Shown here: positions 50,801 to 64,000 of the stretch, one piece after another
Numbering within the stretch: the stretch's first letter is position 1
Layout of the letters: each line of letters opens with the position of its first letter
Source: Montifringilla adamsi
Taxonomy: Eukaryota; Chordata; Aves; Passeriformes; Passeridae
Direction: 5' to 3'
DNA: 64,000 bases
Assembly (NCBI GenBank): GCA_017590115.1
Contig: JAGGNK010006559.1
Location: 9,413,784 to 9,477,783 of the forward strand
Translations under genes and position numbers: made by a program
Notes under the pieces: generated by a model
The model's input: the letters and a program-made list of their open reading frames with translations, nothing else
What the model was told of the DNA's origin: nothing
Database searches by the model: none

Positions 50801-52674
50801 TCACAGGAAGATGCACTAGGCCCTGAGGAGAGTAGTTATGGAATAAACTACCCTCAGAAGAAATACCTTACCTTTTCTTCACAGCTAGAAGTTGTCTTGT
50901 ACTTTCAGACATGAAAATTTTTTGCAAAATTTGAAAGAAAAGGAATTTTTATATACTAGAAAGAGTGCCAGCATCAAATGTCTTTTTTTTTTTTTTTAAT
51001 CTATGTATGTTCCCACCTTTTGAGTAATTTTCAGCTCTTGGTCTCAGTGGTATTTTGTGGCAATTAGTGGATTAAATCACTTCATCTTAGGCAGAAGCAT
51101 CATCACCAGAGTTACTAAGTACATTAGTGAACACGTTCTGACTAGATACCCAGAAGGCCTCTGTGACGTACAGAAGCAGAACCTCTCTGTTTCACAAGGA
51201 GGACTGGGGCACACAGCTCCTCACTGGTCTGACAGAAATTAATGGAAATTATATACCTAAGCACCTTTGAGGATCTGCAACAAAGAGATTAAATGACTTG
51301 CTCAAGGTCATTGCTCAAGGAGTTTTTCACTGAAAAAGTAGTTCCCTAAATCAACAAGTATTTTAACTTCATCTCAAGGCTATGTTCTCCTTTAGTTTTT
51401 GGATTAAAGAGCTGTAATTAACAGAATATTTTAGGTAATATCTTGATAAAAGCTGCTGAAACAATATTATCATTGCTCCTTACACCACTCCTATATATGA
51501 GGACTAAAAAGGACAGAGCTCAAAAAAATATGCAGTTGTTACACTAAACTCATTATCCTATGGATATATCCTGTGTATATTTGAGGAAGATAACACTGCC
51601 TTTTTTGTCTGCATTTCAGTCAGGAACCTCAGGGGAGAAATAAGGAAAAAGACACGTCAAATCAAGATGGATACTCAAGGTGGAGAAATGGTTCAGAATT
51701 AAGATCTATAGTCCCTAAAACTCCATCTCATAAAATGAAAAAATACAAACATGCATCAGCTATAATATGTACTATGTGCATGGAATTTGCTAACAGTAAG
51801 AAATCAGTTATAGCCTTTCTTTCAAGCAGCCAGGGGAGACCCACAATGACAAACCATTCACTCTTTAGTTAAGCATTTGAAATGACATTTTTCAAGAAGT
51901 CTAAAATTAGGCACTGATAGTGTACTGACATTCAGTGAAAAATGGATTTCTCCCATGTTAAGCTGTCTTTCTAAAAGCTCTGTTGTAAAATTCCATTTTG
52001 AAGACTTGATTAAGGCCTGAATGACAGGCTAGGAACATGGAACTGGAGCCTTTACAGAAGGGTTCTCTGTAGCAAATTGTTCCTCCATTTTTATTCACCT
52101 ATTCCTATTTCCCTCTTCCCTTTATCACTCCACCCCACAGCTGCTATCAACATTCATGGATTTGATCTTCCTAAGCCTTGATAATATCTTCTGTAGTTTT
52201 TATCCTTGTGATGCTTAGATGAAAACTGAGGTCCTGAGGGACTGTGTGACACATTACTCATGGATTGTGAGCTGAACTATAAATGGCACCTGTAGCCACA
52301 TCCTGACTCCCTATTTTTGTGGGTAATATCTTTGCTTTCTAGAGCAACTTCTAAATTATTTGATTTTTTGTGCTCAAAGGGAATCTTGATTTATGGATGT
52401 GCTTTCCAGTGGTCTGTAGCAAGCAAAGGAAAATCATTCAAATAATGGAGGACTGTTGACAGACTGGGTGTCTGAACTAGCAAATTTAAGCAGAAGAATC
52501 AGAGATTGAACAGAGTAAGGGCCAACATATCCCCCATGAATCTCCAGAGACACAAGGTGAGGGCTGAAGGATCTTGCTTTTAGTAAAGCTTTTAAGGAAT
52601 GTTATATTTGTACTGGGCCATAACATCTTTTATATAGTTTGTTCCTTGCAGCCAACCTGAAATTATTCCAATAA
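47827..52674. other. AT-rich noncoding stretch, no gene seen
   Basis: No supported gene. The frame at 48404-48703 (99 codons) runs into an A-rich lysine tract and has no known domain. A poly-T run lies at about 50983-50998. No repeat family was recognised. Confidence 0.5.
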
Positions 52675-52792
52675 TTTCTTTTCTTTTCTTTTCTTTTCTT
52701 TTCTTTTCTTTTCTTTTCTTTTCTTTTCTTTTCTTTTCTTTTCTTTTCTTTTCTTTTCTTTTCTTCTTTTCTTTTCTTTTCCTTTTCTTTTC
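52675..52792. repeat. Long CTTTT pentanucleotide array
   Basis: About 118 bp of TTTTC/CTTTT units, nearly perfect until about 52765 and then with small interruptions. It is the same unit as at 10980-11014. The pure purine/pyrimidine strand split makes triplex DNA possible. The array is likely length-polymorphic. Confidence 0.97.
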
Positions 52793-53018
52793 GTTTTGCC
52801 TTGTTATGAAGTATTAACCATTTTGACGGCCTAGACTAAAAAACAAAATAAAACAAAGAAAAACACCGCCTTATTCCAAAGACCTAAATATATTGCATCA
52901 TAGTACTTTTATAAGGCTTTAAACTCTGCATCAAATATTGAAGGTTTCTTAAGTGCCTTCATCAATCCTTACAGAAAACCTGACTTTGTCATGAAAGGAT
53001 TTTTTAACCATTAAGGTT
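52793..53018. other. Spacer between the pyrimidine and purine arrays
   Basis: 226 bp of AT-rich sequence with no recognised feature. Confidence 0.5.
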
Positions 53019-53053
53019 AAAAAAAAAGAAAAGAAAAGGAAAGAAAAGAAAAA
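53019..53053. repeat. AAAAG-type purine array
   Basis: About 35 bp of A-rich GAAAA/GGAAA units on the plus strand, complementary in composition to the CTTTT array that ends 226 bp upstream. Confidence 0.88.
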
Positions 53054-53776
53054 CAACATTATAATATCACACTCTTATAGAACAATTGTAGAAGATTGCA
53101 GAACACTTTACAAAGGAGTTTGGTACACATTTTAGAGCAAGGAAGCTAAGGTGCTGAGCAGCAAAAAGATGTTGGAGACAGGTTTATGAAAAACAGATAA
53201 TCAGGGAGTCTTTGGGGGAGTTAATTATTATAATTTTAGTTTATTTTCTGTATTATCATGATAGGTATGATTATGTAGGTAACTTGTAAAGTAATTTTGC
53301 AGAGTCTCAACATATGCATAAGAACTCTGACAACTGAAGCATAAATTACTTTGTACTTAGTTGAGCTGGATTATACTATAATTGCAGCTCAGATAATGGT
53401 TCTCAGACTCATTGTTTTGGTTGGGCAGATGTTGGCAAATAAAGATTCAACTTTGAGTAAAAAAGACTGACTATAATTTTACACGGTATAAGCTTATGCA
53501 TACTTTCTTATTTAGGAAGAAAAGTTTTGGTTTTTTTTAATTTGCTACAATTCTGCTTCAAATTATATTCAAACATGTAGAGGTAAAGCAACTGAAGGAA
53601 TAACCAAAATATTTCTCTTGTAGAAAATCACAGAATTTAAAGTGTTCACCTGTCGCTTTATGTGCTTACATGTCTTCTAGTCTATTAAATGAGCAGAGCT
53701 ACAGCAATTTTTAGAAGTTGTTCTATCAGTTACATTAAACAGTAAAAGTAACCTACTGAAAAGGCACTGGTCTTCT
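53054..53776. other. AT-rich noncoding stretch, no gene seen
   Basis: Nothing recognised. No AATAAA is visible on the minus strand close downstream of the candidate exon at 53777, which weakens that call. Confidence 0.45.
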
Positions 53777-53939
53777 TCAGCTGCATCGCTCATCTTCATA
53801 TTCATCATCATTCCTCACACAGCTCATCCATGACACCCCTGAGAGCATTTCTTTTTTAGAAACAGCTTCTAGAATCTCTTGCTGTGAGAGTATTTCTTTC
53901 TCCATGGTGGTGCTGTGACAATCTACCACAGAGCTGTTC
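53777..53939 (-). other. Candidate terminal exon with small acidic-ended open frame (weak)
   Basis: On the minus strand a plausible splice acceptor (T-rich, TTCTTAATCAG) precedes position 53939. An ATG in strong Kozak context (CACCACCATGG, ATG at plus 53903-53905) then opens a 42-residue frame that ends at TGA (53777-53779). The peptide is hydrophilic with an acidic tail (NDDEYEDERCS). I recognise no protein family. Against it: no polyadenylation signal or donor-side partner exon was found, and a 42-codon frame can arise by chance. Confidence 0.15.
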
Positions 53940-56900
53940 CTGATTAAGAAATATTCCTCTTCATTAGAAAACAAGCAGAACAATAATTGTGCAGCATTTG
54001 TTTTGTAGCAGTAAACCACCTACCTTAGCAGACAATACATAAATGCCAGTATTCCTACAGATCACCTGAATCCCATGCTTTGTTCTCATCTGCACTGGTG
54101 AAGTCTATGGGATTTTCCCAGCTGGCATTTCTGAGCATTCATTTCCTAAATTGTTTTTTTTTTCATTTTCTATGGCAGAGCCTTGTTATCATAAACCAGC
54201 AAAATTCAGACTCGAACAAATGTGTAATTAAGAGATACCAATGTGTTGTTAGAATATTTTTTCTTGTAACACAGAGTCTTTAGAGTGTTCTGCATGAGAT
54301 ATATCTTACACAAAAAAAACCCTTAAAAAACAGCAAAAAAACCCAAACAACCCCAAAGAAAAAATCCTGAACATATTAAAAACCCCAACTAATAAAAAGA
54401 AAGGGTATTTGCAGAAACCTCAAACTTGAGGGATCTGTATATAATTGTGCAACATGATAAGGATTTAGAAATGTATTTTATAATGGGAGGAATTAAATTG
54501 CAGGATTTTTTTCAAAAATAGTTTTTAATAAATCAGCATTTATCCTTGTGTTATTTATATGTATACTTGATATATCAAAAATTCGAAAGTGGAAAAATAA
54601 ATTCCTTCAACCCCAGGAAAAATCTACACTGGCAATAATTTTTCAGCACCTTTTCTTTGGTTTTAATGGTTTGCAATATATGCTTCCAGAGCTTTCCTAT
54701 ATTTTGTGGAAGGTTTCAGTGGGAGAGTGCAATTATGAACACTGATCTTGGCCACTCTTTTGTTATAGTACTTCACAGACTATGCATGAAGTGTCATAAA
54801 TATTCTGAGTATACACAGAAAAACAATAGATACTCTTTTTCTAATCCAAAGAATTGTAGTAAAGAGTAATCAGGAATGACTACTTTTCATGAAATTTACA
54901 AAAAGTGCAAAAAAATATAATTTTCAATCCACCCAAAGAACATGGATAAACCCAAACTTAACAAAGTGTTTCAAAACTTTTTGATCATTATTCCTGCTCA
55001 GAGAACAGCATAAATACTATTTCATAATGTGACTGGTTTAATATAAAATTGAAAACACATTTAAGTGATATGAACAAAATATTCTGACACATCCAAATTA
55101 TTTACTCCTCTTTAAATAATTGAAAACTAGTCATCATACTAAATCAGTCTCTAAATCTCTTTCTGACCATAATGATTTCATTAAAATCTCAAGTGTAATA
55201 GCTTTCAAATTTCCATTACAAAATGAACTTTGCAGATCAAGATAACCATGACAGTAAGATTGGACAGGAGAATATCATCTGGCTCAATGGGTGGAACTGA
55301 TACACTGTAAAAGGAAATTTGTGAAAAGGAAAATCTGAGGCAATCATAAACAACTTTACAGGAAGCATGATAGGTCTGGAGAAAATAGAGCCATTGTGGC
55401 CTTTGAATAGCATGAAAACTATGTGAGACAGTATTTGCAACCAACATGGAAACTATCTAAGCTGTTGATGCACTGAAAAAAATGCTCCAATGACTCTCCC
55501 TTGAGGATCTATTCCCAGCAGACCCCAGAGTCACAGATTTCTCCCTCACATCCTTGATGAATGCTAAGGAGCTATGGTTGACATCTGCTCTCACCATTAT
55601 CTAGTTAACCTTTTCCTCTGACTAATGATATGCATTCTCAATTTCCAAAACATACCTTCTAGCAGAGCAAAGAAGAATTTAGGTGATTTTAGGGAGTACC
55701 TTACTTAGGGTAGGAATATAAGGGACTGCCAATCATACATCTGACATATTTTAAGAAAAATATAATGTTCATATTTTTGTATTAGAAAGCACAGTGTAAG
55801 AAAGAGGATACTGAATAAAGATGGAGAAATATTGCAAAAAAGACCATCTGAGTTGGTCTTTCTCCATTATAACTTCGACTTAGAATCTTGAGGTGAAAGT
55901 TCAAAACAACTCCCAAAGAAAGTCCGAACTGTTGCTTAAAGTTAGTTTCAGTCCTTCAAAGTACAAAGTTTTGCCCAAATGGACGATGGCTTTCATCATT
56001 ATCATCGTTCTGTGGGGCATTAGTTTGTATGTAAGATTTTGTGTTCTTGTCAGCTTTAATGACTCAGCTAATTGACTCCTGTATCCTCTGTAAATTTATC
56101 ATGTGAGAGAATTTCAGATGCTGTTGAGGAGAGCTCTACATATGTGCAATGTTGCTCCTACAGATATTGGAAAGGAGCAAAAGTTTCAGCGACATACTCA
56201 GCTTAAAATCATTCAGCAATATATTTAGCTTGTTCTAAGCATACTTATTTACACAGTGCAAATACATAATTTTGTGACAAAGGCATGGGCAAGAATGATA
56301 CCACCTCCTCTTATGTGGAAATGGACACAAATATCAAACTCTTTTTTTGATATAGTACTTCGTTGCATGTGTTTTCCTACACAAGAATAAAACAGTGAGG
56401 CTCAATGACAGCTCTTAGTAGAGAATAAATAGGATGACACAGTTGCTAACTGGAGATATAAGTGTATTTGAATCATAAACATAATTTCTTGGAACAGGGA
56501 AAGACAACCTTTATAAAGACTTAAAAGGACGTACAGTATATTTATCCAGTTTGACATCTAAAAGCATGGTTTCAACCAATGATTACTGGTTCAGATCTAA
56601 ATAAAAACAAAATAGAAAAAAACCCTCCAAACTATATAAAAGTTAAAATTCTGTAGAAGTTGGCTTTTTGAAGGCATTAGAAAATTGCATGTTGATTTTA
56701 AAAGTCATGAAAATGCAAAGGAAAGTCTCACAGTCATGGATATATTAAATCAGCCAAGTTTTGGGCCATCCCCATAATAGTCACTGAAGAAAATTAATTG
56801 CTTCTGAAGGGTGGCCTGTGCTCCACAAGGAGTGCTGGACTTGGATCTAATAGATGTGTCTGTCATTAAAGTTTGATGGAGTTGAATGCATGGCTGGTAA

Positions 56901-57947
56901 TTCCTTTTAGTCGCTTGGGAGTTTCCACTAGACAAATAGTTAAAGTGGAGGAAGATGTGTCACTGGGTAGCTATGATTTTGGATTTCTTTACTATTGATT
57001 GGCCTTGTATTAAGTAGTGGGACTTTGCTGAAAGTCAATTAATCTTTATGTTTTAGTTAGGTAAAGTTTTATTTATTTGTGTGCAAGTAAAAATATGTGT
57101 AGAACCTGAGAGTATCCATGAGTATCTATTTTGGAGTTCCTACTTCAAAGCAGAAAAATTCAGTACCTATTCTCATGGGCATAATCAAATTCTCAAAATT
57201 TGTGGGAGTGTTGCTTGAATTGATCCTCCCTGTAATCTAGTTATGCAATATCTGTGAGTTTCCCAATATCTGACTTATTTGTATGCCACATCAAGAGGGT
57301 GAGACATACCAAATTTGTGTAAACAAACATATGAATGTTATTTCCATTGTCCTGTAGAGATTTATCAACATAGATGTCCATACATGGACAATTGTATGCT
57401 AATCTGAAAATGAGTATCAAATAATACTTTCATAATTCTGTATTTATTCACTGAATGCTACAGAAATTGGCTAATGCTTTATTTCCTTGTTTCCTGCAGC
57501 AGGCATCCTCATTTGTATGTAGATGTTGCTACTTAATTAGTTTACAGATTAGTGATCCGGGTATCTGTGATGTGCAGGCAATATTTATAATTAGAAACTA
57601 ATTTGAAATTATTATTTATTTTGCTGTCCACATATCACTGGAAAGAATCAACTGACCTATATGTAATTTACTCTAGGGATTTTCATTGTAATTTTTTGCC
57701 TTTTAAAATAAACGATTTAGATTATTGGAATATTCTGTTGTGTACTCCAATGGCTTAACAGCTACTACAGATACTCCTGTTAGAAAGATGGTGTGAAAGA
57801 CTGAATGCTTTCAACTCAGAACATTATTCAGGAACTGAATGTTATCTTTTAGTGTGATTTCATATAAATAGAGAAATTTATAATATATGTGGGGATATTT
57901 CTACACTACAGACTTGGGCAGGGGAGAATTAATGAGTAGTATCATCC
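53940..57947. other. AT-rich noncoding stretch, no gene seen
   Basis: No supported gene. An A-rich patch with AAAACCC words lies at about 54310-54365. Overlapping minus-strand frames at 55205-55447 are not recognisable proteins. Confidence 0.5.
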
Positions 57948-58004
<57 letters not shown>

Positions 58005-58023
58005 ATCTATCTATCTATCTCTA
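57948..58023. repeat. ATCT tetranucleotide microsatellite
   Basis: Fourteen uninterrupted ATCT units, then a one-base A insertion and about five more units. The serine, isoleucine, tyrosine and leucine repeat frame crossing it is an artefact. Confidence 0.97.
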
Positions 58024-61000
58024 TTCATCTCTACCTATTGCCTGTAATGTTTCTAGATATTTTTGTTTGAGTGTAAATTATAAATTACAATGAAAGCGGT
58101 TTTTTTTCTTTGTGAATGCTAGCAAACTAATGTTCTTTCACAAGTATGGAATTCAAACAAGACATATTTAAAAAGAAATAGATTAATTCCTATAGATAGG
58201 CTTTGTTCTTTTGGACTGGATCTTGATTTATTTTCTAATTAACACAAGTTAATTTACTCTTAGTTTTACTTCCAAGAATGAATAATATTTATCCTTACAT
58301 TTTACAGGAATAGCTGATTGATAACTCTTATTAGATTAATATTTTATAGTTTTATTCCAATCAATTACAGCACTATTAAAGAAGAATAGCACTGTTGTGC
58401 TTGACTAAATTACTTCATTCTGCACCAAGAACTGGCTCAATTCTGCGCACAGGATAGGTTTTTTGAATAAGTGCATTAACTTTCTGAAGGAATTGACAGT
58501 GCTCAGCAGTTATGATTTTTTTCCTTCAGTTTTGGTTTTTATATGAAGCAGTTATCAAACCCTTAAATTCCCATTTCTTTTCTGAAAACACAAACTTAGT
58601 TAACCTACAGCTTGGTAACTTCTAGCAGCAGCAAAATTTTTTAATTCAGAATGTTGGACCTGAATTGAACTTTGGAATATTTTCACCATATGAATAAGGA
58701 AATTTTCTGTGAAATTTAGCTTACAACTGGAAAGGAATGATATATGTGCAGATGGATCCTTCCCTCTCACCTAGACTGACATTTTAAAAACGTATTTTAA
58801 AGGAAGAAATAACAATTACAAATGTTGCAAATATTCCGTTATTTGTAGCAACATCAGTGAAATGAAAATTTAAATAATTTAGACATTTCCAAACACACTA
58901 TACTGAAAACCACTTAAAATATTCTTAGTGTTTATACCATTTCACATACTGATATGGTCAATTTGTTTGATTTTATGCCATATATAGCTTTATTAAAAAT
59001 ATTGACTTCAAATTGCTGGAAGTTTCCATGATATTTATCTTCTCAAAAATAGCAAACAACTAAAGCACACCACTCTGGCTGATAATTACTGCAGAGCAAA
59101 AATGAGGCCCTGAGTTCAAAATCTTTGGATGTTGTTCAGCTGATGTCAAAAGACAATCACACCTGGAAATAAATTTTTCAGCTAACCTGTATTATTTAAT
59201 AATGTCACATTTTGGATGCTGAGAGTTTGGTGTTTTTTTTGTTTTTTTTTTCCCATGGGTCAGCACACAGCAAATGGAGTTTGCACTTCTAAATCAGAAA
59301 ATACAGATTTGTTGGACTGATTTTCATGAGTACCTCTGCAAGGTATCTCCACAAGTGAATCATCAAAATCTATGGATTTTATACATGTGTATACCAAGTT
59401 ATATCACATAACCCTATGGAAAATTAATGAAAACCCCAAAAGATGTGATACCCCAGAGAAGTCTCACATAAGTAAGCAGTTAAAAATAAAAGTGCCTATT
59501 TGCCCACGTTTGAGCACAATTTTTATGAAACAACCTTTCATCTCCCCTTCTTCCACTTCTAGCCTCTGTGAAAAACTGCACAGTATGCTCAAAAGAAAAG
59601 CTTGAAAACCAGCATTCAATCAGTGGGCAATAAAGGTGTATGTAATTAGCCCTTTCTCCTCCTCTTAGGTCCCAAGCGGTTTTTGGTTAAGCAGTATTGC
59701 AGGGTAAGCAACATATTTAAACAACCTCAGCACATTGCAATGCAGAATATATACCTTTAAGGTAAGAAAGTCTTAGGCAGACAACCTACCATGTATTTTC
59801 ATTTAATTTATTTCAAGATGCAAAATACATACTGGGAAAAGCAATTTTGTTATTTTTTTATTGAGTAAAACCGTACTGAAAGCAGAAAGAAGTGTAATAA
59901 ATAACCACAACCTTTGCTTGTCATCAGTATTGGTTGTGGGACACCCAACATCTTCTAATGGGACTAGTGGCTTTTCTCTAATTACAGTTTCCTGTATGGA
60001 ATGTTAAACGTCTAAAGACTAATGAGACAAATCTTGCCTGACAATCTAACATTTTAGTAGTTACATAATCCATAGGCATCTTAGGTTTTATAGATGCTGA
60101 ATTCAGAGAGGTTTTTAAGACAATCCATCTCTGTTTCTTTTCCTCTATAGAGAAGATTGCAGTAAATAATGGAGGAATGTGTAGGGCCCTGTACACTCCT
60201 GTTTGGCTTCTGTCTGACTGGGGTCATTCACCAAGGGCACATCCCCAGCTCAGGATGGTACTGAAGTTTGAGGACTGGCTGACACAGCACTATTGAAACA
60301 GTTTGATCTTTGCATTCATTCTCTAAGCCATCAATCCTGACACAAATGGACACTGAGATGAGGCATTCAGGCAAGCATGGAAAATGGCACCTTTTCCCTG
60401 TCATAACTGCTGAGGGTGGAAAATGTTTGGTAGGTCTGAAGACATATGTCATTCCACTGGGCACAGCCAAACTGCCCTGGAATTGGGAGTAGAGATGAGT
60501 TGGACAAGTTCATCTATCATGGAGGACTCTACCTCCAAACATTATACTGCTTGGAAGCAATATGCCCACCTGGGTCTCTTCCAACTTTTTGAGCTAGAGG
60601 CTGCAAACTGCCACTCTACAGACGTAATTAGACGAAGCTTAGTGCCACAGTCTGACATCCTCTCAAAAAACATAAAACTTATCTAAAGGAAGCAGTAGAC
60701 ACTGTACTCTAGGGAGCATTCCTGCCCAGCTGGGAAATCCAGCAGCAACTCTTATTTCCATAGCTCTCTGAAATCCTTCTGGTAGTGGTTCACCACAGTT
60801 ATTTAATACGCGCATAGCTCCATATAATCCCCCGCTCCCTCCCCTCCCCATTTGTTCATATGATGTTTTCAGAGGAAGAGATTTCAAAGTAGGCTCCCAT
60901 ATAAAGTATGCTTGGTTTTGGTTCTAAGTCATTATTTTTATGCTATTTTTTCATGAGAAACTATATGTTTTTCTAATACCATTTTTATACTAAAGAGATT

Positions 61001-62519
61001 TGGAACTTGATCTACATGAGGTAATACTGAATACAGTTTTGGAAGGTGGGGCACGCGACTGAGCATGGGAAAAAGGGCTTGCAAACAATCATGGCTACAA
61101 GGAAACCCTCTGTTTACAGCTAAGCAAACATAATTTCTGTTAAAGGAACTGCTAAGGATGCAGTGTCTGGGAGTTTATATCTGAGTTTAAAGATGGACAC
61201 TTGTGTAACTGTCTGAAACAGAGACAATACAATACTCGACACAACTTTCCAAGTGACTTCAAATATCTGAAACAATAAAACAATAAAGAAACAGTGTCAG
61301 TGTGCTAGAGTGCAAGATGAACACTGAGAGGCAGAGAAAGGAATGAGTATCTGGAGTATCAACATCAGGTTGAGAGCCAGCTCTCCTGCAATTGATGTGA
61401 TGATTCTCTGGGACTATAAATCAAGACTTCACCATAATCAAAGCACCTGGGAAAAACAAAAAGAAGGGGGAAAACACTAAACTGTTATTTTTGTTCTGTT
61501 TGGGTTTTTTTAAACGAAAAAAAAAACAAACCACAAAACCAAACAAACCTCATACTAGCAAAATCTCTAGATTAGGGAGGTGTAATTTAGCAAAATCAGC
61601 TCCTTGCATTTATGAACACTTGATGATACATCAAGTAATTCCTGAAAATAGCAAAATAAAAGAAAAACCTGTTATTGTGCCTAATTTTTTTTCTAATTTA
61701 CAATATAAATTTGTGGTAGCATTTTTAGTTTCATTATCTTTTGAAAAGCCCCATCAAGTTTGGTAAATTTATCTGTTACTACTTCACTGGCTTTCTATCT
61801 CAGAAACACTAGAGAAAGCAGAGAAATAAGGCAGTACATTTAAACAGCTGCTCTGTTAGAAGCACCTAGATCTTTTCTCTGCCCACAACCTCAACAACTT
61901 ATAAGAAGCCTAATTGCTGGGAAACACAGATTGTCTATAATATGAGAGAAATTATTTGCATTTGCAGTAGAAGCCTTCAACTGAATTGAACTAAAAATAT
62001 ATTTTTTCCCTTTGGTGTAGGTAATTTCATGGATTGGAAGAAAGCTTTGGATTATTGTACCATTTCCTGCAATAATTTTTGGAAATTTATTAAAATGAAG
62101 GAGGACATACAGAAATTCATGGAAGATTGTGGTACTTTACCTAGATCAAAGCATTGACTTTTACCTCATAATTGTAGTTAGATCAAATGTTTCTCCATGT
62201 TTCTATACAGCTGATGATTGTACCACACTGCAGTTTCTTTAGCATTTCTACTTTCAATTTGCCTGAGGCTAGTGATGAAATTCCTCCCTCCTTGTGGTAA
62301 GCATGATTGCAATTGTGGCAAATTAAGAAATCTGTGGAAACAAGAACTAAAAAATTATTCTACAAGTAAAGATTGATAAGAAAAAAGAGAAAGAGCATTA
62401 ATCACATAAGGGGGGAAATATGTTAATGCTTCTGTTTACTCTTTTTGTCCTTATTTCCTATAGAGATTCTGACAGGAAGTGGTTAGTTGAAGAAACATAG
62501 AAAAGATTGACAGGAAATA
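58024..62519. other. AT-rich noncoding stretch, no gene seen
   Basis: No supported gene or recognised element. The part at 60180-60900 is richer in GC and has overlapping frames on both strands with no known domain. A short C-rich run (CCCCCGCTCCCTCCCCTCCC) lies near 60829-60848. Confidence 0.45.
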
Positions 62520-62993
62520 TTGCTAGGGGGAAAGCTGAGGAGAGAGTACAGGATTGTAGAAAGTACCAGGATACACAGGCAGAAAAAACTTGTGCAGAGG
62601 AGTTTTTATCAGACTGGCAGTCAGCAAGTAGGAGGAAATAAATACTCAAGTGACAGCACCACTGTCAGACTGCGTGTCCATCAAAAAACCCCTGACCTCC
62701 TTGCCTACCTGCCTTCCCCTGCTGACCCCAGAAGCTCTTCACCTTGGAAACGGAGGAAGATACCTTCCTGGATTAGATGTCCTGAAAATAGACCAGAGAG
62801 CAGTGGATTTTCTGTCTGCTGCTTCTTGTGCTTACAGATGTGTCAAGGGAAAACACTTTTACACACCTTTGCCCCAAGGACAGGACAGGAAATAAGGATG
62901 GAATCCATGCCTTTGCCTCTTCTATATCTTACATGTCAGTCTGGGACACTTCTTCTTAGATTTCTCATTTCACTGCCAGTCACATTTTCATGA
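62520..62993 (+). other. Longest open frame in the window, probably not a gene
   Basis: This 157-codon frame opens at TTG. The first in-frame ATG comes at about residue 107, leaving roughly 50 residues. The predicted peptide is rich in serine, arginine and proline, has no recognisable domain, and a second frame overlaps it at 62650-62895. No exon boundaries or promoter could be argued for it. It may be a noncoding RNA exon or chance. Confidence 0.08.
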
Positions 62994-64000
62994 AAAAATT
63001 GTCACATTTCTTTAATCCAATGCTATTTGACCATATAAATATTTATGTTCATATTTGCATATGAATATGCCATATATGTAAGGATCACAAAGACATTTTC
63101 ACAAAAAGAATGCCTCAAGTTATCCAAAAAGTAAGGTGAGGGTGATTATACTTACAGACTAAGAGAATTAATAAGTACATTGAGAAAGGAAAAAAAAAGT
63201 CATTGAGGTAGTATGTCAAAGCATGGATTAGAAACTAACCTTCTCTAACTTGCAAACAGTTTGCTAAAAGCATGGTAAACCTTGAATATCATCTGACTCT
63301 TAGATTTTCGGTAAATTATATGAAGTATCTCTTGTGTCAATGCACTAAAATCTATATTTTAGATTATTTTGATGCTTGTTATATTAGGAAAATTTTAAAC
63401 TGCTATTTAATTTCCTACTGGCATTAGCCAGTTTTTCTGTGGGTATTTCTCATTTGAAAAATATCTTTCAAGCAGCTGAAAGTTTTCAGCCAACCATCAT
63501 GTTGTGAACAAAATCCATAAAATGTGAAAATTAAATTAGACATAAAGAAAATTCTTTGAAGACCAAGGCCAGTTAGAGAGTGATATAAGGGATATTGTTA
63601 ATGCAGAGTCACTGAAGATATTTAAGGCTATTGTAATAATACATGGGACTAATTATATATCACTGGTTGCTTTCAAAGTGTTGTACAGACATGAACTAAT
63701 TAATTTGCTCCATGAGAGACAGGAGTGAAAGTATTGCAAATTATAGCACCACCTGCCACAGCTTCTGGTAAAAGGTAGAAAAAATCCTTATGTTCAACAA
63801 TCACACCGTGTTGGGCTTTCTATATTTGGTGAATAAATGCACATGTATGTGTATATATGCAAACTGAAATAACTGAACACATGTAAATGTAAATGGGGAA
63901 AAAATACATATAAAAGTCTGGTTTTGAAGGACACTAAACGTGCATTTGGATTACTGAACAATGCTACTACTCCTGGTTTTATGATCCATTGAGGTCAATA
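62994..64000. other. AT-rich noncoding stretch, no gene seen
   Basis: Nothing recognised through the end of the window. Confidence 0.5.

Noticed and set aside
57887..58093. Frame encoding a serine-isoleucine-tyrosine-leucine repeat
   Set aside because: It is the ATCT microsatellite read as codons.

Overview
The window looks like bird nuclear DNA, probably from a songbird or a close relative. It is AT-rich and CpG-poor. It holds 3' ends of CR1 (chicken repeat 1) LINEs at three places, and LTRs that resemble the avian ERVL, ERVK and class I endogenous retrovirus families. These assignments come from recognising sequence patterns; no database was searched. I found no convincing protein-coding gene, tRNA, rRNA or CRISPR array. 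Most open frames over 60 codons are low-complexity, lie inside LTRs, or open at a non-ATG codon. The longest (62520-62993) opens at TTG, and its first internal ATG would leave only about 50 residues. The window is therefore best read as a gene desert or the inside of a very long intron.

Layout. 1-12290: unremarkable AT-rich sequence with a striking three-arm alternating inverted repeat at 2943-3041 and several simple repeats. 12290-18130: two stretches that look like conserved noncoding elements and two CR1 copies. 18130-26038: nothing recognised. 26039-30872: an ERVL-like LTR fragment (minus strand), a CR1 3' end and a near-complete minus-strand LTR. 33540-34010: a compact motif-rich candidate enhancer followed by a TTCC microsatellite.

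The most structured part is 37140-39514, a nest of three LTRs. An ERVL-like LTR (plus) is interrupted by an ERVK-like LTR (minus, 6-bp target duplication), which is itself interrupted by a class I-like solo LTR (plus, 4-bp target duplication with one CpG-type change). The target duplications fix the order of insertion.

39515-64000 is mostly featureless. It contains a 112-bp tandem duplication (46669-46889), a 26-bp poly-A run, a tiny CpG-rich patch that may be the core of another minus-strand LTR (about 47390-47590), a long CTTTT array (52675-52792) with a purine-rich partner 226 bp downstream, a weak candidate terminal exon on the minus strand (53777-53939) and an ATCT microsatellite (57948-58023). 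No set of genes works together here. The interest lies in mobile-element history, DNA structure and possible regulatory elements.
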